64,000 nt of DNA from Papaver somniferum (GCF_003573695.1 NW_020639929.1:1826406-1890405), one strand, 5' to 3'. Numbered from the stretch's first letter, positions 24,256 through 36,822 are shown. Notes: generated by a model from the sequence alone, not told the origin. Numbers and translations: made by a program.

Positions 24256-24375
24256 TGTACTTGATTTCCAAATTAAATTTGGACATTCATAAGATTTCAA
24301 ACACGGTAAGTTAACTTTTCCATTGCCAAGTGTCCTCACTAAAACCCTTATTTCACAAGACTAAAAAAAACTTAA
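24256..24375. repeat. Dispersed repeat R3, copy 1
   Basis: Similar to about 49240-49372. Shared blocks include ACTTGATTTCCAAAT, GCCAAGTGTCCTCAC and the sequence around ACTAAAA/CAAAAAC. There is no coding region. Confidence 0.6.
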
Positions 24376-24596
24376 ATAGAGCGGAAACATATTGCAATAT
24401 TAATGATTCAGCTGCTAGATTTGTGTCGTGCAACACCCCAGGCTGATTTAATTTCTCATAACGCCACCTTGTTTAAATTAAAATGGAATGTAACCCATTC
24501 TACGCACCAAGTTTGATGAGAATTTTGGATTTAATGTGCCACTCCCCGTCGCGATGCATTAAAATTTATTTATTTTTAACAAAATTAGCATGTAAG

Positions 24597-24610
24597 ACAT
24601 CCTATACAGG
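24597..24610 (+). repeat. Possible LINE target-site duplication, left copy
   Basis: ACATCCTATACAGG matches ACATCCTATGCACCAGG just after the A-rich tail at 30450. Nine bases are exact, and the match then continues with a small indel. Confidence 0.5.
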
Positions 24611-24783
24611 CATTGTGATTTTAGAGATGAGGTTTGGCTCGACATGCCACAAACATAAAATTGGTTGGATAGCAAACGACGTAACTAAGAAAAATTGGTC
24701 AAACCTCGACGGCTAAAGTCAAAAGCGATTTTGGGCGATTTTAGGGTTTACTGCATTTCTTCTCCGATATCTCCTCTGGCGAG

Positions 24784-26130
24784 ATGCAGTCTTCTCCTCT
24801 GACAATCTCACCTCTAGTGGTTTCCCCCAAAACTCTAGAGGCTTATCTATTGGGGGATGGAAATCGTTCGTCACCAAATAATACTAACCTGATTATTGAT
24901 CTAGTTATTCCACCGGGTTTTGAAGACTTTCCCTCTTCTGGATCACATACTTCTCAAGCTTCATGGTCATCACTGTTTGATAAGAAGAAAGTACCAGATC
25001 TTTCGACTGATATGGAATTCTATTCGTATCCTGTGATTGATAGGAAGAATTCAATGGATATTCCATATGAAGTTTTTAATGACGATATTCGTCAGTGTGA
25101 AGATAAGGTAATTTGACCATTTGTTGGTCGAAGACTTCCCTTCAATTGGGTTCACAATGCTGTCAATAGGGCTTGGAAGCCTAAAGGTAACCTTCAAATG
25201 ACTATTCATGGTGAAAGTATATTCATATTTGATTTCCAATCTGCTGAAGATAAGACTAGAGCCTTAGAAGTAGGTTCTATGTTTATCTCTAATAGATTAT
25301 TCATTGTTAAACCTAGGTCAAGGAAAGTAGAGCAGGAAATAGCTGAATTAAAATTTGTTCCAGTTTGGATGAACTTTAGAAATGTTCCATTATTTATGTG
25401 GAACAACAAGGGATTGAGTATGATTGCAAGCTTTATAGGTAAACCACTCATGATGGACACTCAAGCTCTTAATAAAACTAGAATGAGTTATGCAAGGATC
25501 TGTATAGAGGTGGATATAGAATGTGAATTTCCTGATTCTTTCACTTTCACTTTAGATGGGAAGGACACAGTTGAAATTAAGACGGATTATTCTTGGAAAC
25601 CCCCTAAGTTTAGTGAGTATGCTGTTTTTGGTCATGTTCTAGCTCGCTGCCCAAAAAAGGTTCAATCTAAACAGAAGGTTGTGCAAAAATGGGTACCAAA
25701 GAAAATGATAACTAGTGATCAACAAACTACTTCTATGGATTAAGATGGATGGATTACAAAAACTAAGAAAGGTGGGAAACATGTTTCTACTGATGTAGAA
25801 ATTCTTGATAGTGAAAGTTCCTCCCCTACAACAGTTAATATGGAGCTTGAGCAAGAAATACCCACTAGTTTAAAGGAGGTTACTCAGGAAAGAGTTAGTA
25901 AAGTAAATGGAGCTCTTCAGTCTAACCCCTTTTTTCTCTTGGATAAAGGTATGGAAATCCCCCATGAGCTTTTAGTTCAGAATAAAGAAAATATTCAAGG
26001 TTTGTTACCGAATCCTCAACAAAATCCCCTGGGTTGGATCCTTCTAGCTCTGGCTCCAGAGCTCATTTTCAGAGGAGAGAAGGACTTGCTCCCTCAGCAA
26101 TTAATTTATTTCCAAAAATTGCAGACTTGA
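24784..26130 (+). pseudogene. LINE ORF1 (DUF4283-like RNA-binding protein), broken
   Basis: A single frame from ATG 24784 to TGA 26128 (449 codons) is interrupted by TGA at 25114 and TAA at 25741. Plant L1 ORF1 proteins bind the element RNA. The segment around 25117-25560 (FVGRRLPFNWVHNAV... to VPVWMNFRNVPLFMWNN) has the DUF4283 pattern, followed by the linker VEIKTDYSWKPPKF. The CCHC knuckle expected next reads KFSEYAVFGHVLARCPKK: the His and last Cys remain, but the first two Cys are replaced by Phe and Tyr. ORF2 starts 34 bp after the stop, as in a bicistronic L1. Confidence 0.8.
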
Positions 26131-26164
26131 AGAGGTCTGCTAGAGGTACCATTTCTATCCCTAA

Positions 26165-27177
26165 ATGAAAATGATGTTCAACATGGGATGTTGGAACATC
26201 AAGGTGCTTAATGACCATTTGAAGCAATTAGAAGTTAAGAATTTGATTAAGTCTAATAATCTGTCTCTTTTTGGTATTTTTGAAACTCATGTTCAAGTTT
26301 CTAATAAAGTGAGAATAAGAAATAACTTAAATCCTTCTTGGAATTTTATAGATAATGATAGTAGTGACAGTGTTAGTAGAATATGGGTAGGATGGAATCC
26401 TGCTATTGTTCAAGTTACTTTAGTTCATCATACTTCTCAAGTTATCTTTGTGGATGTTTCTACTTCTTCTTCAATGAGCTTTGTGGATGCCTTTGTTTAT
26501 GGTGACAATTATTATGTTACTCGAAATCATCTCTGGGATTCGTTGTCTTTTTTGCTTCTTTCAATAATAAGCCTTGGGTTATTTTAGGGGATTTTAATTC
26601 TATCCTTAATCCTTCTGAAAAAGTTGGAGGTTCTGCTATTCTATCTTGTCATTATGAAGCCTTTTCAATATGCATTCAACAATCTTTTTTGTTAGATCTT
26701 CCTTATTCAGGTTGTTTCTATACTTGGACCAACTGTCAACAAGATGGCACAATTATCAGATCTAAATTGGATAGAGTGGTGGTTAATATGGAATGGATTT
26801 CTCAGTTCCAACTTTCTAAAGCAGATTTCCTTCTACCAGGTATTTCTGATCACTCGCCAAGTGTGGTGTCTGTTTTTACTAATCGGGTTCATGGCCCTCC
26901 TCCTTTCAAGTCTTTCAATTTTTTGACGGATGAACCTGATTTCATGGATTTGGTTAATAATGTTTGGAATATACAAATAAATGGAAATCCTATGTATGTC
27001 TTGGTTATTAAACTTAAACTTGTTAAAAAGCGCATTATCCCTTGGAAAAAACTAAAGTTTAGAAATGTCTATGAGAAAATGCATGGTGCTCAAGCTCAGT
27101 TGCAGGCTTGTCCTTTATATACAGACTTAGCTAGAAGAGAAAGAGAGTACGTTGCTGAGTATGTCAAGTTAGCTTAA
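26165..27177 (+). pseudogene. LINE ORF2, apurinic endonuclease domain, broken
   Basis: The endonuclease nicks target DNA. It starts MGCWNIKVLNDHLKQLEVKN and includes the catalytic-type Glu in FETHV (26281 region). A frameshift in a T run near 26550 moves the frame from 26165-26587 into the frame carrying LGDFNS (26584-26601) and ISDHSP (26842-26859), the Asp/Asn and Asp-His active-site motifs. The frame then stops at TAA 27175. Further stops follow near 27190 and 27268 before the reverse transcriptase domain. Confidence 0.8.
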
Positions 27178-28700
27178 TTTGAAGAATATTAAAAGAAACA
27201 ACAGTCCAGAATTAAATGGCTAGACCTTGGTGATTCTAATATTTCATTTTTTCATAATTCCATTAAATAAAGAAGGTCCAGAAACAACATTCTGTCTCTT
27301 AATAATGATAATAATGTTACTCTGACTGAGGATAAAGACATAGCTAAAGTTTGCATTGAATACTACTCTGATCTCTTTAAATGTGATTATAATTCTTCTA
27401 ATATATCTGATTCCTCTATGGGTCTGAATTTTAACTCTTGTATCCAACAAGATGATATTGTTGATTTGATAAAAGATGTGACTAGAGAAGAAGTGGTATT
27501 AGCTTTAAACTCCATTGGTTCTAGCAAGGCCCCAGGTCGTGATGGTTTTTCCAACCATTTTTTTAAATCTTGCTGGAATATTGTGGGAAATGATTTTGTA
27601 GCAGCTATTCAGAATTTCTTTAGTAAGTCTAAACTTCTCAAAGAAATTAATAGTACTTTTATAATCGTGATTGCCAAAAAGAAGAATCCTTCTGTTGTTT
27701 ATCATTTTAGACCTATCTCCTGATGCAATGTGGTTTATAAATGCATAACTAAGATTCTGGATAATAGAATGAAGACTATTCTAAAGGGTTTGATAAGTCA
27801 AAATCAGTCATCTTTTATCTCTGGGAGATCAATCCAAGATAATATCATGGTGGCTCATGAGCTGGTGAGAAATTATCATAGATCTTCAGGTTTTCCCAGA
27901 TGTGCTTTGAGGATTGACTTAAGAAAATCTTATGATACAGTTAAATGGGAAGCTATCTTTTGTTTTCGGCAGCAAATGGGCTTCCCTAGTATGTTTATTC
28001 AGTGGACCAAACTGTGTATATCTACCTCAAAGTTCTCCATCATCATAAATGGTTCCCCTTATGGGTTTTTTGGAGCTTCCAGAGGTCTCAGACAAGGTTG
28101 TCCAATTTCTCCTTTTTTATTTGTTCTGGACGTGGAAATTTTAAGTGCTTTTCTTTTACGGCAGTTTCAACTTAAAAACTTTGGTTTTCATCCAAGATGC
28201 AAATTGTCAAGTATCACCCACTTATGCTTTACTGATGATGTCATGATCTTCTTCAAAAGTACTACCTCAGCTGCTTCTAATCTTAATACTGCTTTGTCTG
28301 AATTTAGTACTTGCACTGGGTTAGAAATGAACAAGCAAAAAACTTCTCTTTTTTCTGCTGCTGTGGATGATGATCTTCTAAAACAGATTATTCAAATTTT
28401 AGAATGTTCAAAAGGGGAGTTCCTGTTAAATACCTTGGTATACCTTTAATCTCTACTAGATTGTCCTACAAAGATTTTATTCCTCTATTAGAGAAAGTTG
28501 ATGCTAGGATTTTATCTTGGAAGTATATTTTTCTAGATTATCCTGGCAGAGGTTTACTCATTAAAGCAGTTTTAAGTGGAATGCTATATTTTTGGTTTTC
28601 CTGCTTTGTTCTCCCCAAAAGAGTAATTAAAGAACTCAATACTAAGTTCAAAAGATTCTTGTGGGTAGGCCCTGATATGAAGAAGTGCTATAATCCATAA
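27178..28700 (+). pseudogene. LINE ORF2, reverse transcriptase domain, broken
   Basis: Carries SSKAPGRDGFSNHFFK, LISQNQSSFISGRSIQDNI, RIDLRKSYDTVKWE, GLRQGCPISPFLF and the catalytic box CFTDDVMIF (28225-28251), where plant L1 elements usually have FADD; the two Asp are retained. TGA at 27721 interrupts the domain between the finger and palm motifs. A frameshift near 28404-28415 separates the thumb region, which reads VKYLGIPLISTRLSYKDF and ends at TAA 28698. Confidence 0.85.
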
Positions 28701-30333
28701 GTTGGTCCAATGTTTTCCATGCTTATGAAGAAGGAGGTTTTGGAATTAAGGATCCCGAAGTTACAAATATTGCTGCTAATCTAAGACACATTTGGGATCT
28801 AGTTTCTGGTAAAAATACTATATGGACCACTTGGGTTAAGGCTAATCTTATAAAAAACCAAGACTTTTGGACTATGAAGGTTGCTCAAGTTTTTTCTTGG
28901 TGTTGGAGAAGAATTCTTGAAATCAGGGAGTTGGTAAAACAACAGATAGGAGTGGTGCTTGGAGATGAATGTAACACTAATTTTTTGCATAACAACTGGC
29001 ACCCAAAAGGTAAACTTATTGATTGGGTGGATACTGATGTAATTGATTCTATTGGAGCTGATGATAATATGGTGGTAGCCGAATTCATCTATTAAGACAA
29101 ATGGGATTTCCTTGACTTTATGGAAGAGGAAATGTAGACTGTGGTGCACCAAATTTCTGTTGCTGAGTTTAATATTCTTGAAGCTGATCAACTGGTTTGG
29201 AGAACCAGCAACACAGGTGAGTTCTCTATGAAATCAACTTATCTATTCATTTCTTCCCATAATCCTCCTCCCTTTTGGAAAGATTTAGCTTGGTTTAAGA
29301 ACCACATTCCTAGACAATCTTTTATATCTTGGTTGGCCTTTCACAAAAGATTAAAAACTAGAAGCAAAATATTCAAATAGGGAAAAATAAGTGATAGTTC
29401 TTGCATTCTGTGTAATGGAGCTGAAGAGACAGAAGATCATCTTTTCCATGAGTGTACTTTCTTTCCTGGAATTCGGAAGGGGCTTATTTTGAAGCTAGGT
29501 TATGTCAGACATGTACTTCAAAGTTGGGATGAAGAACTAGCTTGGTGTGCTCAGACTTTTAAAAATTCAGGTTGTATTTCTACTATTAAAAAGTTGGTTT
29601 TAAATGGCTTCATTTATCATATTTGGATTGAAAGGAACCAAAGGATCTTTAAATCTCAGTACAATTCTCAAGATCAGCTTAGTATGCTCGTGGTTCAGGA
29701 TGTTAGAATGAAGATGTCTGCTCCAAATCTAAAGGTTGATGATAACATAAATAATAGGTGGTTTATGAATAGATGGAGTGTGGATTGCCTGTTTCTTATG
29801 CCTGAAAGCATTGATTGCAGTTGGTTAGCTCCCTCTGAGAATGAGGTGATGATAAACATTGATGGATCTATGTCTGAAGACTCTGGAGGTTTTGGTGCAG
29901 TTATTAGAGACCATACTGCAGAAGTTTTAACTGCAACTAATGGAAGAAGCTTTCCCATGTCTGTGCTAGCCCATGAACTTCAAGGTGATGAATTAGGTTT
30001 GAAGCTGGATGTTCATAAGAACTTGTTGAATGTTCACATGGCTACTGACTCAATGGAAGTATACAATATTTTCACAAATCCAGATGCTATCCCCCTTGGA
30101 GTGTGCTGCAAATTTGGAGAAGAATCAAAAAGCTGCATAGTAGAATGTCTTCTAGGAAAATATCTCACTGTTACAGGGAAGCTAACAGAGATGCTCATAA
30201 TTTAACTAGTCATCATCCTTCTAGCAGCTGGGTGGAGGTTCGTTCTGAGGAATTCTCTCCTGATTTCAGAGAAATATTGGCAACTGATAAGGCGAGAAAG
30301 ATCTACCACAGAAGGAAGAGGAGAGCTGAATAA
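28701..30333 (+). pseudogene. LINE ORF2, zinc-binding RVT and RNase H domains, broken
   Basis: After a frame change near 28700 the frame reads ...FHAYEEGGFGIKDPEV, with stops at 29093, 29135 and 29378. The zinc finger CILCNGAEETEDHLFHEC (29402-29455) fits the C-x2-C-x7-H-x4-C pattern of zf-RVT. The RNase H domain begins at MINIDGSMSEDSGGFGAVIR (about 29849-29910) and, after a frameshift near 30100, ends with HCYREANRDAHNLTSH. The final frame stops at 30333, about 90 bp before the A-rich tail. Confidence 0.8.
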
Positions 30334-30449
30334 CTCCTCCCTGTTTGTTTTGTTGCTTTTGTTTTTGAGTTTGTTTCTTTTTCCCTTTGTTTTTGTTTGG
30401 GTTCCCTTAACCCGGAGGAATGTTTAAAAAAAGAAAAAATAAAGAAAAA

Positions 30450-30462
30450 ACATCCTATGCAC
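30450..30462 (+). repeat. Possible LINE target-site duplication, right copy
   Basis: ACATCCTATGCAC directly after the A-rich tail, partner of 24597-24610. A longer, weaker similarity also links 30451-30520 with 24498-24560, so the exact boundary is debatable. Confidence 0.5.
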
Positions 30463-31226
30463 CAGGTTCAATTAGAATTTTTGACTTGGCAACGCCCCGT
30501 CGCCTCACAATGCACAATGCAAGTGAAAGTGTAATTCATACATGTAAAATAGTGTAATTCATATATGGTCCTTAACATGGTTACCTAATTTCAATACTAT
30601 GCTCTGACTTAAAATAGTCATCGCCAGAGATTATGGGAAGTTGAATTCAGCATAATAAGAATCACTAAAAAAAAGAATCTCCCAAGTCCCCACAACCTAT
30701 TTCTCATTGCAGAATTTCCCTTCCAAGATACATTATTATGCTAAGTAGTACAAACCACTTGATCAAACTTTTAAAAACATAAAATTCGATGATCTCCATG
30801 GCTGGCCCCTTTAAGTGCTATTGTTATCATGTAACAGAAATTAATCTAACAGTAACTACAACGTGAAACATGAAAGAAATAGAAAATGAAAATAAGAGTG
30901 AGTACCTACCCTATGGGCATAGAACAATGAGCCTACTTGACGTTAAAGCAAGGCCAGCATGTAACACCAAAGAATTCTGCTTCTTCGAGCACCACAACTC
31001 CCACAATTGGAACTCCATGTCATCCAAAAAAAAACCAATCGATAGAAAATTTTAACAAAGAACATAATTTTTTTTTGGATGGTTGGAAGTTTGACATTTT
31101 TCTAATTATTTTGTTTTTATTGGCACAATCAGTCCTGGGAGTTGTATCTCTTGAATTGCCTGGGTAGCTCTTTCTATGACCTGGAGGGAACAACTCCTAA
31201 AAAGAATACCCGTATACATGGTTATC
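30463..31226. other. No gene seen
   Basis: LINE 3' flank. Short open frames at 30870-31167 lack recognised motifs. Confidence 0.4.
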
Positions 31227-31532
31227 TTGTTAACTTGTATACCCGTATATATGTTAAGGTTTAGCAAAGAATTATTTTGTTAACTTGTATAACTCGTATA
31301 TCCGTATACATGTTAAGGTTTAATAAAGAATTATTTTAGGATACTGTAAATTGTGTTTTTTTGTCTTATTCTACTAGAAATTGATTATTCTTTCACTAAA
31401 AACAACAAATCATGTTCCCAATGCAAAGAAATGTTGTTTTCATTGCAATAAAACAAACAAATCTTGTTTCCAAAGAAAATAATTGTTATTTTAATGAACC
31501 TTAACATGTATACGGGTACACAAGTTAACAAG
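31227..31532. repeat. Foldback repeat with GTTAACTTGTATACCCGTATA arms
   Basis: Two direct copies of a ~65-bp unit (31227-31263 core and 31277-31322 core, each ending ATGTTAAGGTTTA) are followed by an inverted copy at about 31497-31532 (AACCTTAACATGTATACGGG). The ends read CTTGTTAACTTGT and ACAAGTTAACAAG. It is probably a small foldback or MITE-like element. Confidence 0.6.
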
Positions 31533-33718
31533 ACCTCTCCTTCAAACATATAGAACACATCAAAATAATTGATCTTGCCTCCGGAATTTGTGATAACCCT
31601 TACACGCACAAATAGAAAAATCAAGTAAATAAGCTTAATTCACATTACAAATCCAACCGGTATTTTGTTTTTTGGTCCTGTATCCAAGATCTTTATCTAC
31701 ACCTTCCCTGTAGAGGATAAAACAAAGGATTCAAAGTCTCCATCTGAGTGTGCTATTATCAACTGTTCAAAACCCGCACTAATTCCGAATGTTTAACCTG
31801 CAAATATAAGGAAAACATAAACACATGTTTGGAATCTCAAGCTTAACCGTAGGGTTCAGAAGATTAAGATAATAATCAGTCTAAAAATGTAAGCACCATC
31901 TCTAGGTATGCAGATGATGAAAAGAGTAACATAGACAATTTGGAGAACAACATCACCACCATCATCGGTGACAATAAATATACTACCAAGTTTAAGAAGA
32001 CCACTTAATTCATAGTGTGCAAATATACAGTATCGCTTTCACATTATTTGTTGCTTTCTTCTTCATTATTCTTTTTAACATTGTTCTGTTTCTTCAATTC
32101 AATTCACATCAAACCATAAATAATATGGGGAGTTAAGGTAAAGTTCTAGGAAGCTAGATTGAGTTATGAATGAGACCAACCTGAAAAATTCTGGGTTCTC
32201 GCATTGACTCTTTATCAACATGAAAGTTGAAAAGTATGAAAGTTGAAAGCATGTATGTAAGTTTTACAATACGAAAGATCGTATGCTGGATTTGTACTAC
32301 TGTATAGACCTTTAAAGCTATCTACCTCATCATCACATAACAATGCACAAACATAAATTATATAACAAAAGATAATATATATACAATCAGTTGAAGTCTG
32401 GAATGAAAATTAGCATGCGTTCCAACCAATGACCAAAATTAATCTTAGAATACATCAGATCATCCACAATTTTTGGCAATCTGAACTAACCTGTTTTTCA
32501 AAACATGCAATTAAGTAAAATAAATTGAACCATATAATAACACCTCAGATCATGACGACATACCAAAAAGAGAAAAAACGCCAATGCAATAAACATTAAA
32601 GTCATATCAAAATTGTCATCACAGTATAGCTATCCATTATGCGAAAGAAATAGATGACTGGAAAATAGGGTTAGGATTACCAAACGCCAGATGGGCAAAA
32701 AAAAGTTAAGAACCAACACTAATCTCTACAACAAAAAAACACAGAAAAGTTAGTTACGTACATCAGACAGCCAACAAACAAAGAAGACTATATTCTGTAA
32801 AGAGTAAAGAATTAAGAGAAGGAGATCAGGATGATGAAGGATTTAACATTGTTTCCTAACGTGGTCAGGGATTGAATTCCAAAATTTGTCCCCCCACATA
32901 CGACAATAGTCACAAACCAACATTGGTGTTTACCTTTTGCCAAGTCCAAAGTGGAACCAAATTCAACATTCGCGTTTACGTTTAGCCCCCATATACATGT
33001 GAATGGAACTTCTTTAGATGAGTGAATTAATTATATATGGAACTTTCTGTTGGTAACGATAATACTGGTAGTGTTTTCCTCCCTTCATCTGACTAATATG
33101 TAGGGGTAAAGTGTAAAAATTCTTAGTACAGTAAATCGGTCCTAAATTGTCTTGCCCTGGTAACTTCTGCTAACCCCAGTAACCAAGAAAAAAATTCGAG
33201 AGAACATGGTTAGTAGTAGTAACCAGGATACGATAACTCAGCTAAAAATATATACCAAGAACCCATATCGTATTTGGACCTGACCACGTCTCAAATCCTA
33301 CAACCAATACGAAATTAAAGATGCCGTCTATTATATTCATAGCTGAGTACACATTCATGTTTCCATCCAACAAAAACACAAAGAAATTTCGGGTGAATAA
33401 TCCCAATACAGTTACTCATCACGCGTGGCTTTCCGTTGCAAAAATCAAAACACAGCACACAAAAAATCGGATTTTTACCTGATATGAAAGGGAGAATACT
33501 GATTTTTACATGATATTAAAACTTGTTACACGATCAGCAATAAAACACGGATGGTGATGAAGAGAGAATCTCTCATCAATTCCTGCGATGAAGATAGAAC
33601 GTGAGGAAGAAATCAAACACACACCAAATAAAAAACAATCAACATAAATAATAAGGCAGCTTACCGTGGCCTTCGAAATCCATTAACGAACATTATAAAT
33701 AAACACATCTTTTTAGGG
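31533..33718. other. No confident gene; possible 5' exon on the minus strand
   Basis: No open frame of note. At 33664-33683 the minus strand has ATGGATTTCGAAGGCCAC followed by G and a GTAAGC donor, with a TTTATAAT box upstream. The next downstream minus-strand acceptor (near 33576) would keep a short frame open for about 30 codons. This is too little for a gene call. Confidence 0.25.
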
Positions 33719-33721
33719 TTA

Positions 33722-34140
33722 GAGCTTCTCCAATGGAATGTATATGAAGATAAATGTCCAAGTCCACGTACGATAGACATCCATTTTCCTTAAAATCCTT
33801 CTCCAACCTCAATTTCTTAATCAATGTGAAGATGATATGGCTTAATTTTTTTTAGAGATTGTCAAGATAAATGTCAAGTTTTAGACATTCACCTTGACAA
33901 TGTCAAGCTATCCTAATAAGCTTTTGTTTACTAAAATTAATTCCAATATATTAAATAACCCTTTTTAACTCTAATAAGATCTAAAAGTTTCTAAAAATAA
34001 GAAATGCATTTAATCCATAAAAAAAAAAACACCGTTGGAGATGAGCTATTTTTTCCGTGAATTTAAGGCAAAAATGGTGTGTGGATGTCATATTTGTGTT
34101 GCCACCTAGGAAACACACATAACCACCATTGGAGAAGCTC
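33722..34140. mobile_element. PIF/Harbinger-type MITE, 419 bp
   Basis: Perfect 15-bp terminal inverted repeats GAGCTTCTCCAATGG / CCATTGGAGAAGCTC (33722-33736, 34126-34140), flanked by TTA on both sides (33719-33721, 34141-34143). A 3-bp TTA/TAA target duplication is diagnostic of PIF/Harbinger. There is no coding region. The right TTA is also the left TTA of the neighbouring large Harbinger element, whose termini are the same. Confidence 0.92.
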
Positions 34141-34892
34141 TTAGAGCTACTCCAATGGAATGTGTGTGGGGAAAAAAGTCTTCAACCACATAAGATACAA
34201 ATCCATATTTCCTCAAATCTTTCTCCAAGCCTAACCTCTTTAACAAACATGGAGATGACATAGCATATTTTTCTATAGACATCATCTAGCTCGACCTCTT
34301 GTTTCAGAGGTTCACCAAGAGGATGTGTATCAATCCTAATCAGTATTTTTATTATTAAAAAAAATTATTAATCATAAAATAGATTAACGATATTTATATA
34401 TCGTTTCTCGTTCCTTTCCAGAACCAAGCTTTTCTTCCCCTTTTCTTACTTTCTCCCTTGTTTTTTCAACCAAAGCCAGAAAACGATCTCGTACCATCTC
34501 GTACGTACTGTGTATCAATCTGGTAACTATGTTTTCTTCTTTTTATCAATAACTCCTCTTTTATATATTAATTGAATCTCCATGACGATATCCAAATCAA
34601 TATTATAATTTGTTACAGTATTCTATTTCTTTAAAAAATTAGAGTTCATGTAATAGTATAATACAATTCAATTGTCTACCGATATTCGTTGTTACCGACT
34701 TTGTCTCAAAGTTTAGAGAGAAAGTTATGCCGATTTGATTTGTATGTTTGATGTTTATTTCTAACAGTAGAATAATAAGTCCATGATGTCACATACTTTA
34801 ACGTTGATATGTAATATGTTTATTTTTGATTTCTGGTTGTATAGCATTTATTGATCTTTGAGCATATACAACATTTTTTAGGTTGAATATCC

Positions 34893-36290
34893 ATGATGGC
34901 ATCATCAAAACTTCCGTATGACAATGATAGTTCGTCTTCTGGTAGTGAATCGGATAGGGATGATTCAATATCTATTTCCCGGAGCTTTAGAAAGAAACAA
35001 CGGTTTGGCGACAACTTAGACGGTAGTGCTGCAATGAAGAAATCAACTGGAATTATCACCTCTATTGTTCCAACCATGGTTTCAACTACTATGATAAATG
35101 TCAAGGGGCCTCATGGTGGATCAGTTTTGGGTAGAAGATACATCGAACGCGATAGAAAGGTTCGTCATAATTTAATTATCAAATATTATTTCAGTGGCGG
35201 GGAGTCGAAATATCCACCAAGTTATTTTCGTCGTCGCTATCAGATGGATATTGATCTATTCAAGGGTATTTTGCATGGAATTCATAACCATGACGAATAC
35301 TTTACAAAAAGGGTTGATGCTGCTAAGAATTATGGTTTGAGTCCTCCGTAAAAGATGATGGCCTCAGTGGAAATGCTTGCATATGGTTGTCCAGCTGATT
35401 CTGTTGATGAGTACATTCAGATTGGTGAAAGTACGGCAGTTGAATGCCTGAAATGCTTTTGTGATGCTATAATTGGTGTTTTTTAGGAGCAATACTTGAG
35501 AAAACCAAACGAAGATGACATCAAAAAGTTGTTTAAAGAAGGAGAAGATCGTGGTTTTCCCGGAATGCTTGCCATCCTTGATTGTATGCATTGGCCTTGG
35601 AGGAGTTTCCTTGTGGCATGGCATGTTACACACACAAATGGTTTTAAGAAGGTTCCCACTCTAATTAAAGGCAGTGGCATCCGAAAGTCTGTGGATATGG
35701 CATGCATTCTTTGGCATGGATGGTTCAAATAATGATGTTTCTGTTTTAGACAGATCTCATTTATTTGATGACATAGTTAATGGTGTTGCTCCACCGTGTA
35801 ACTTTGTTGTTCAAGGCCATCAATATGATATGGGATATTATTTATCCGATGGAATTTACCCTCAGTATGCCGCTCTAATCCAAACTATCTCAAGTCGTAA
35901 TACCACCAAAGAGAAGTTTTTTGCCAAACGCCAAGAAGCTGTACGTAAAGATGTGGAACGGGAATTCGGGGTACTGCAAGCAAGGTGGCATATTGTTAAG
36001 GGGACGACACGTATGTGGAATGTAAAAGATATTGGGAAGATCATGAAGATTTGCATCATTTTGCATAATATGATCATTGAGCATGAGCGTCAACAAGGAG
36101 TCGACCCTGAAAGTTGGAGGCCACTTCCGGATGAAACGTTGAACCTGTGGTTTCACAACATGATTGTGCATTTTTAGTCGATAACATGATTAATCAAATA
36201 AGGCAGGTTCGAGACAAGGAAGTGCACAACGAGCTTAATATTGATCTCATTAACCACTTATGGGGTCAATTTGGCGATTCAGAGAATTAG
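34893..36290 (+). pseudogene. Harbinger transposase (DDE_4, ALP1/HARBI1-like), broken
   Basis: The transposase cuts and joins element ends at TTA sites. ATG 34893 opens an acidic Ser-rich N-terminus, then VLGRRYIERDRKVRHNLIIK and FRRRYQMDIDLFKGILHGI. All three catalytic acids are visible: Asp in LDCMHWPW (35580), Asp in GSNNDVSVLDRS (35734) and Glu in RKDVEREFGVLQARW (about 35956). Damage: TAA at 35349 (probably from CAA), TAG at 35484, a frameshift near 35663-35673, and another in the T run near 36172. After that the family-typical tail VRDKEVHNELNIDLINH runs to TAG 36288. An acceptor-like TTTTTAG just before the ATG suggests a 5' intron. Confidence 0.88.
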
Positions 36291-36822
36291 CTATAGGGTT
36301 CATTTATTTGCAGCATAGGAGTTGCTGGTGTTTTAATTGTTTTGAATAAGGATGTCGGTTACATCCCAGGTTAGAGTTATCACTGAGATACCCTTATTAG
36401 TATTTGCTATTGCGGTTTTTCCTTTATTTTATTCATGGATGATCAGTATTGTTTTGAATGGGTGAAATTTTCTTCACAATACTGAAATTCTAAGTAACCA
36501 CGTTATTTTTTTGCCAGTGACTGAATTTTTTGCAGGAAAAGAAGATACGGTTTCACTGGCACTTGATATAAATATGCTGGAGAATATGAAATCTGCTTCA
36601 GCCTTAGTACGGGTACCTGTTCCTTACAAATCCTTGTGTCCTGCTAGTTTTCGGTGTACCTGGATACGGATTCAATCAAAGTACGTAAGATTTACAAGTC
36701 TTACAAAATGCTTAGGTATAAAATTAATTCATAAATTCACCGTTGCACTGCGTGACAATAATAAATTAGAGTTGAGAAAAATTATAAAAGCAACAAGAAT
36801 TAGGATAAGGTGACAGTAAAGG

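Larger units (their letters stand above)
24611..30449 (+). mobile_element. Decayed L1-type LINE (non-LTR retrotransposon)
   Basis: A complete domain order is present on the plus strand: ORF1 (24784-26130), then ORF2 with endonuclease, reverse transcriptase, zinc-binding RVT domain and RNase H (26165-30333), and an A-rich tail (30425-30450). This is the architecture of plant L1 elements. Multiple stops and frameshifts show it is dead. The 5' end is placed at the possible target duplication, leaving a 173-bp leader. The exact start is uncertain. Confidence 0.85.
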
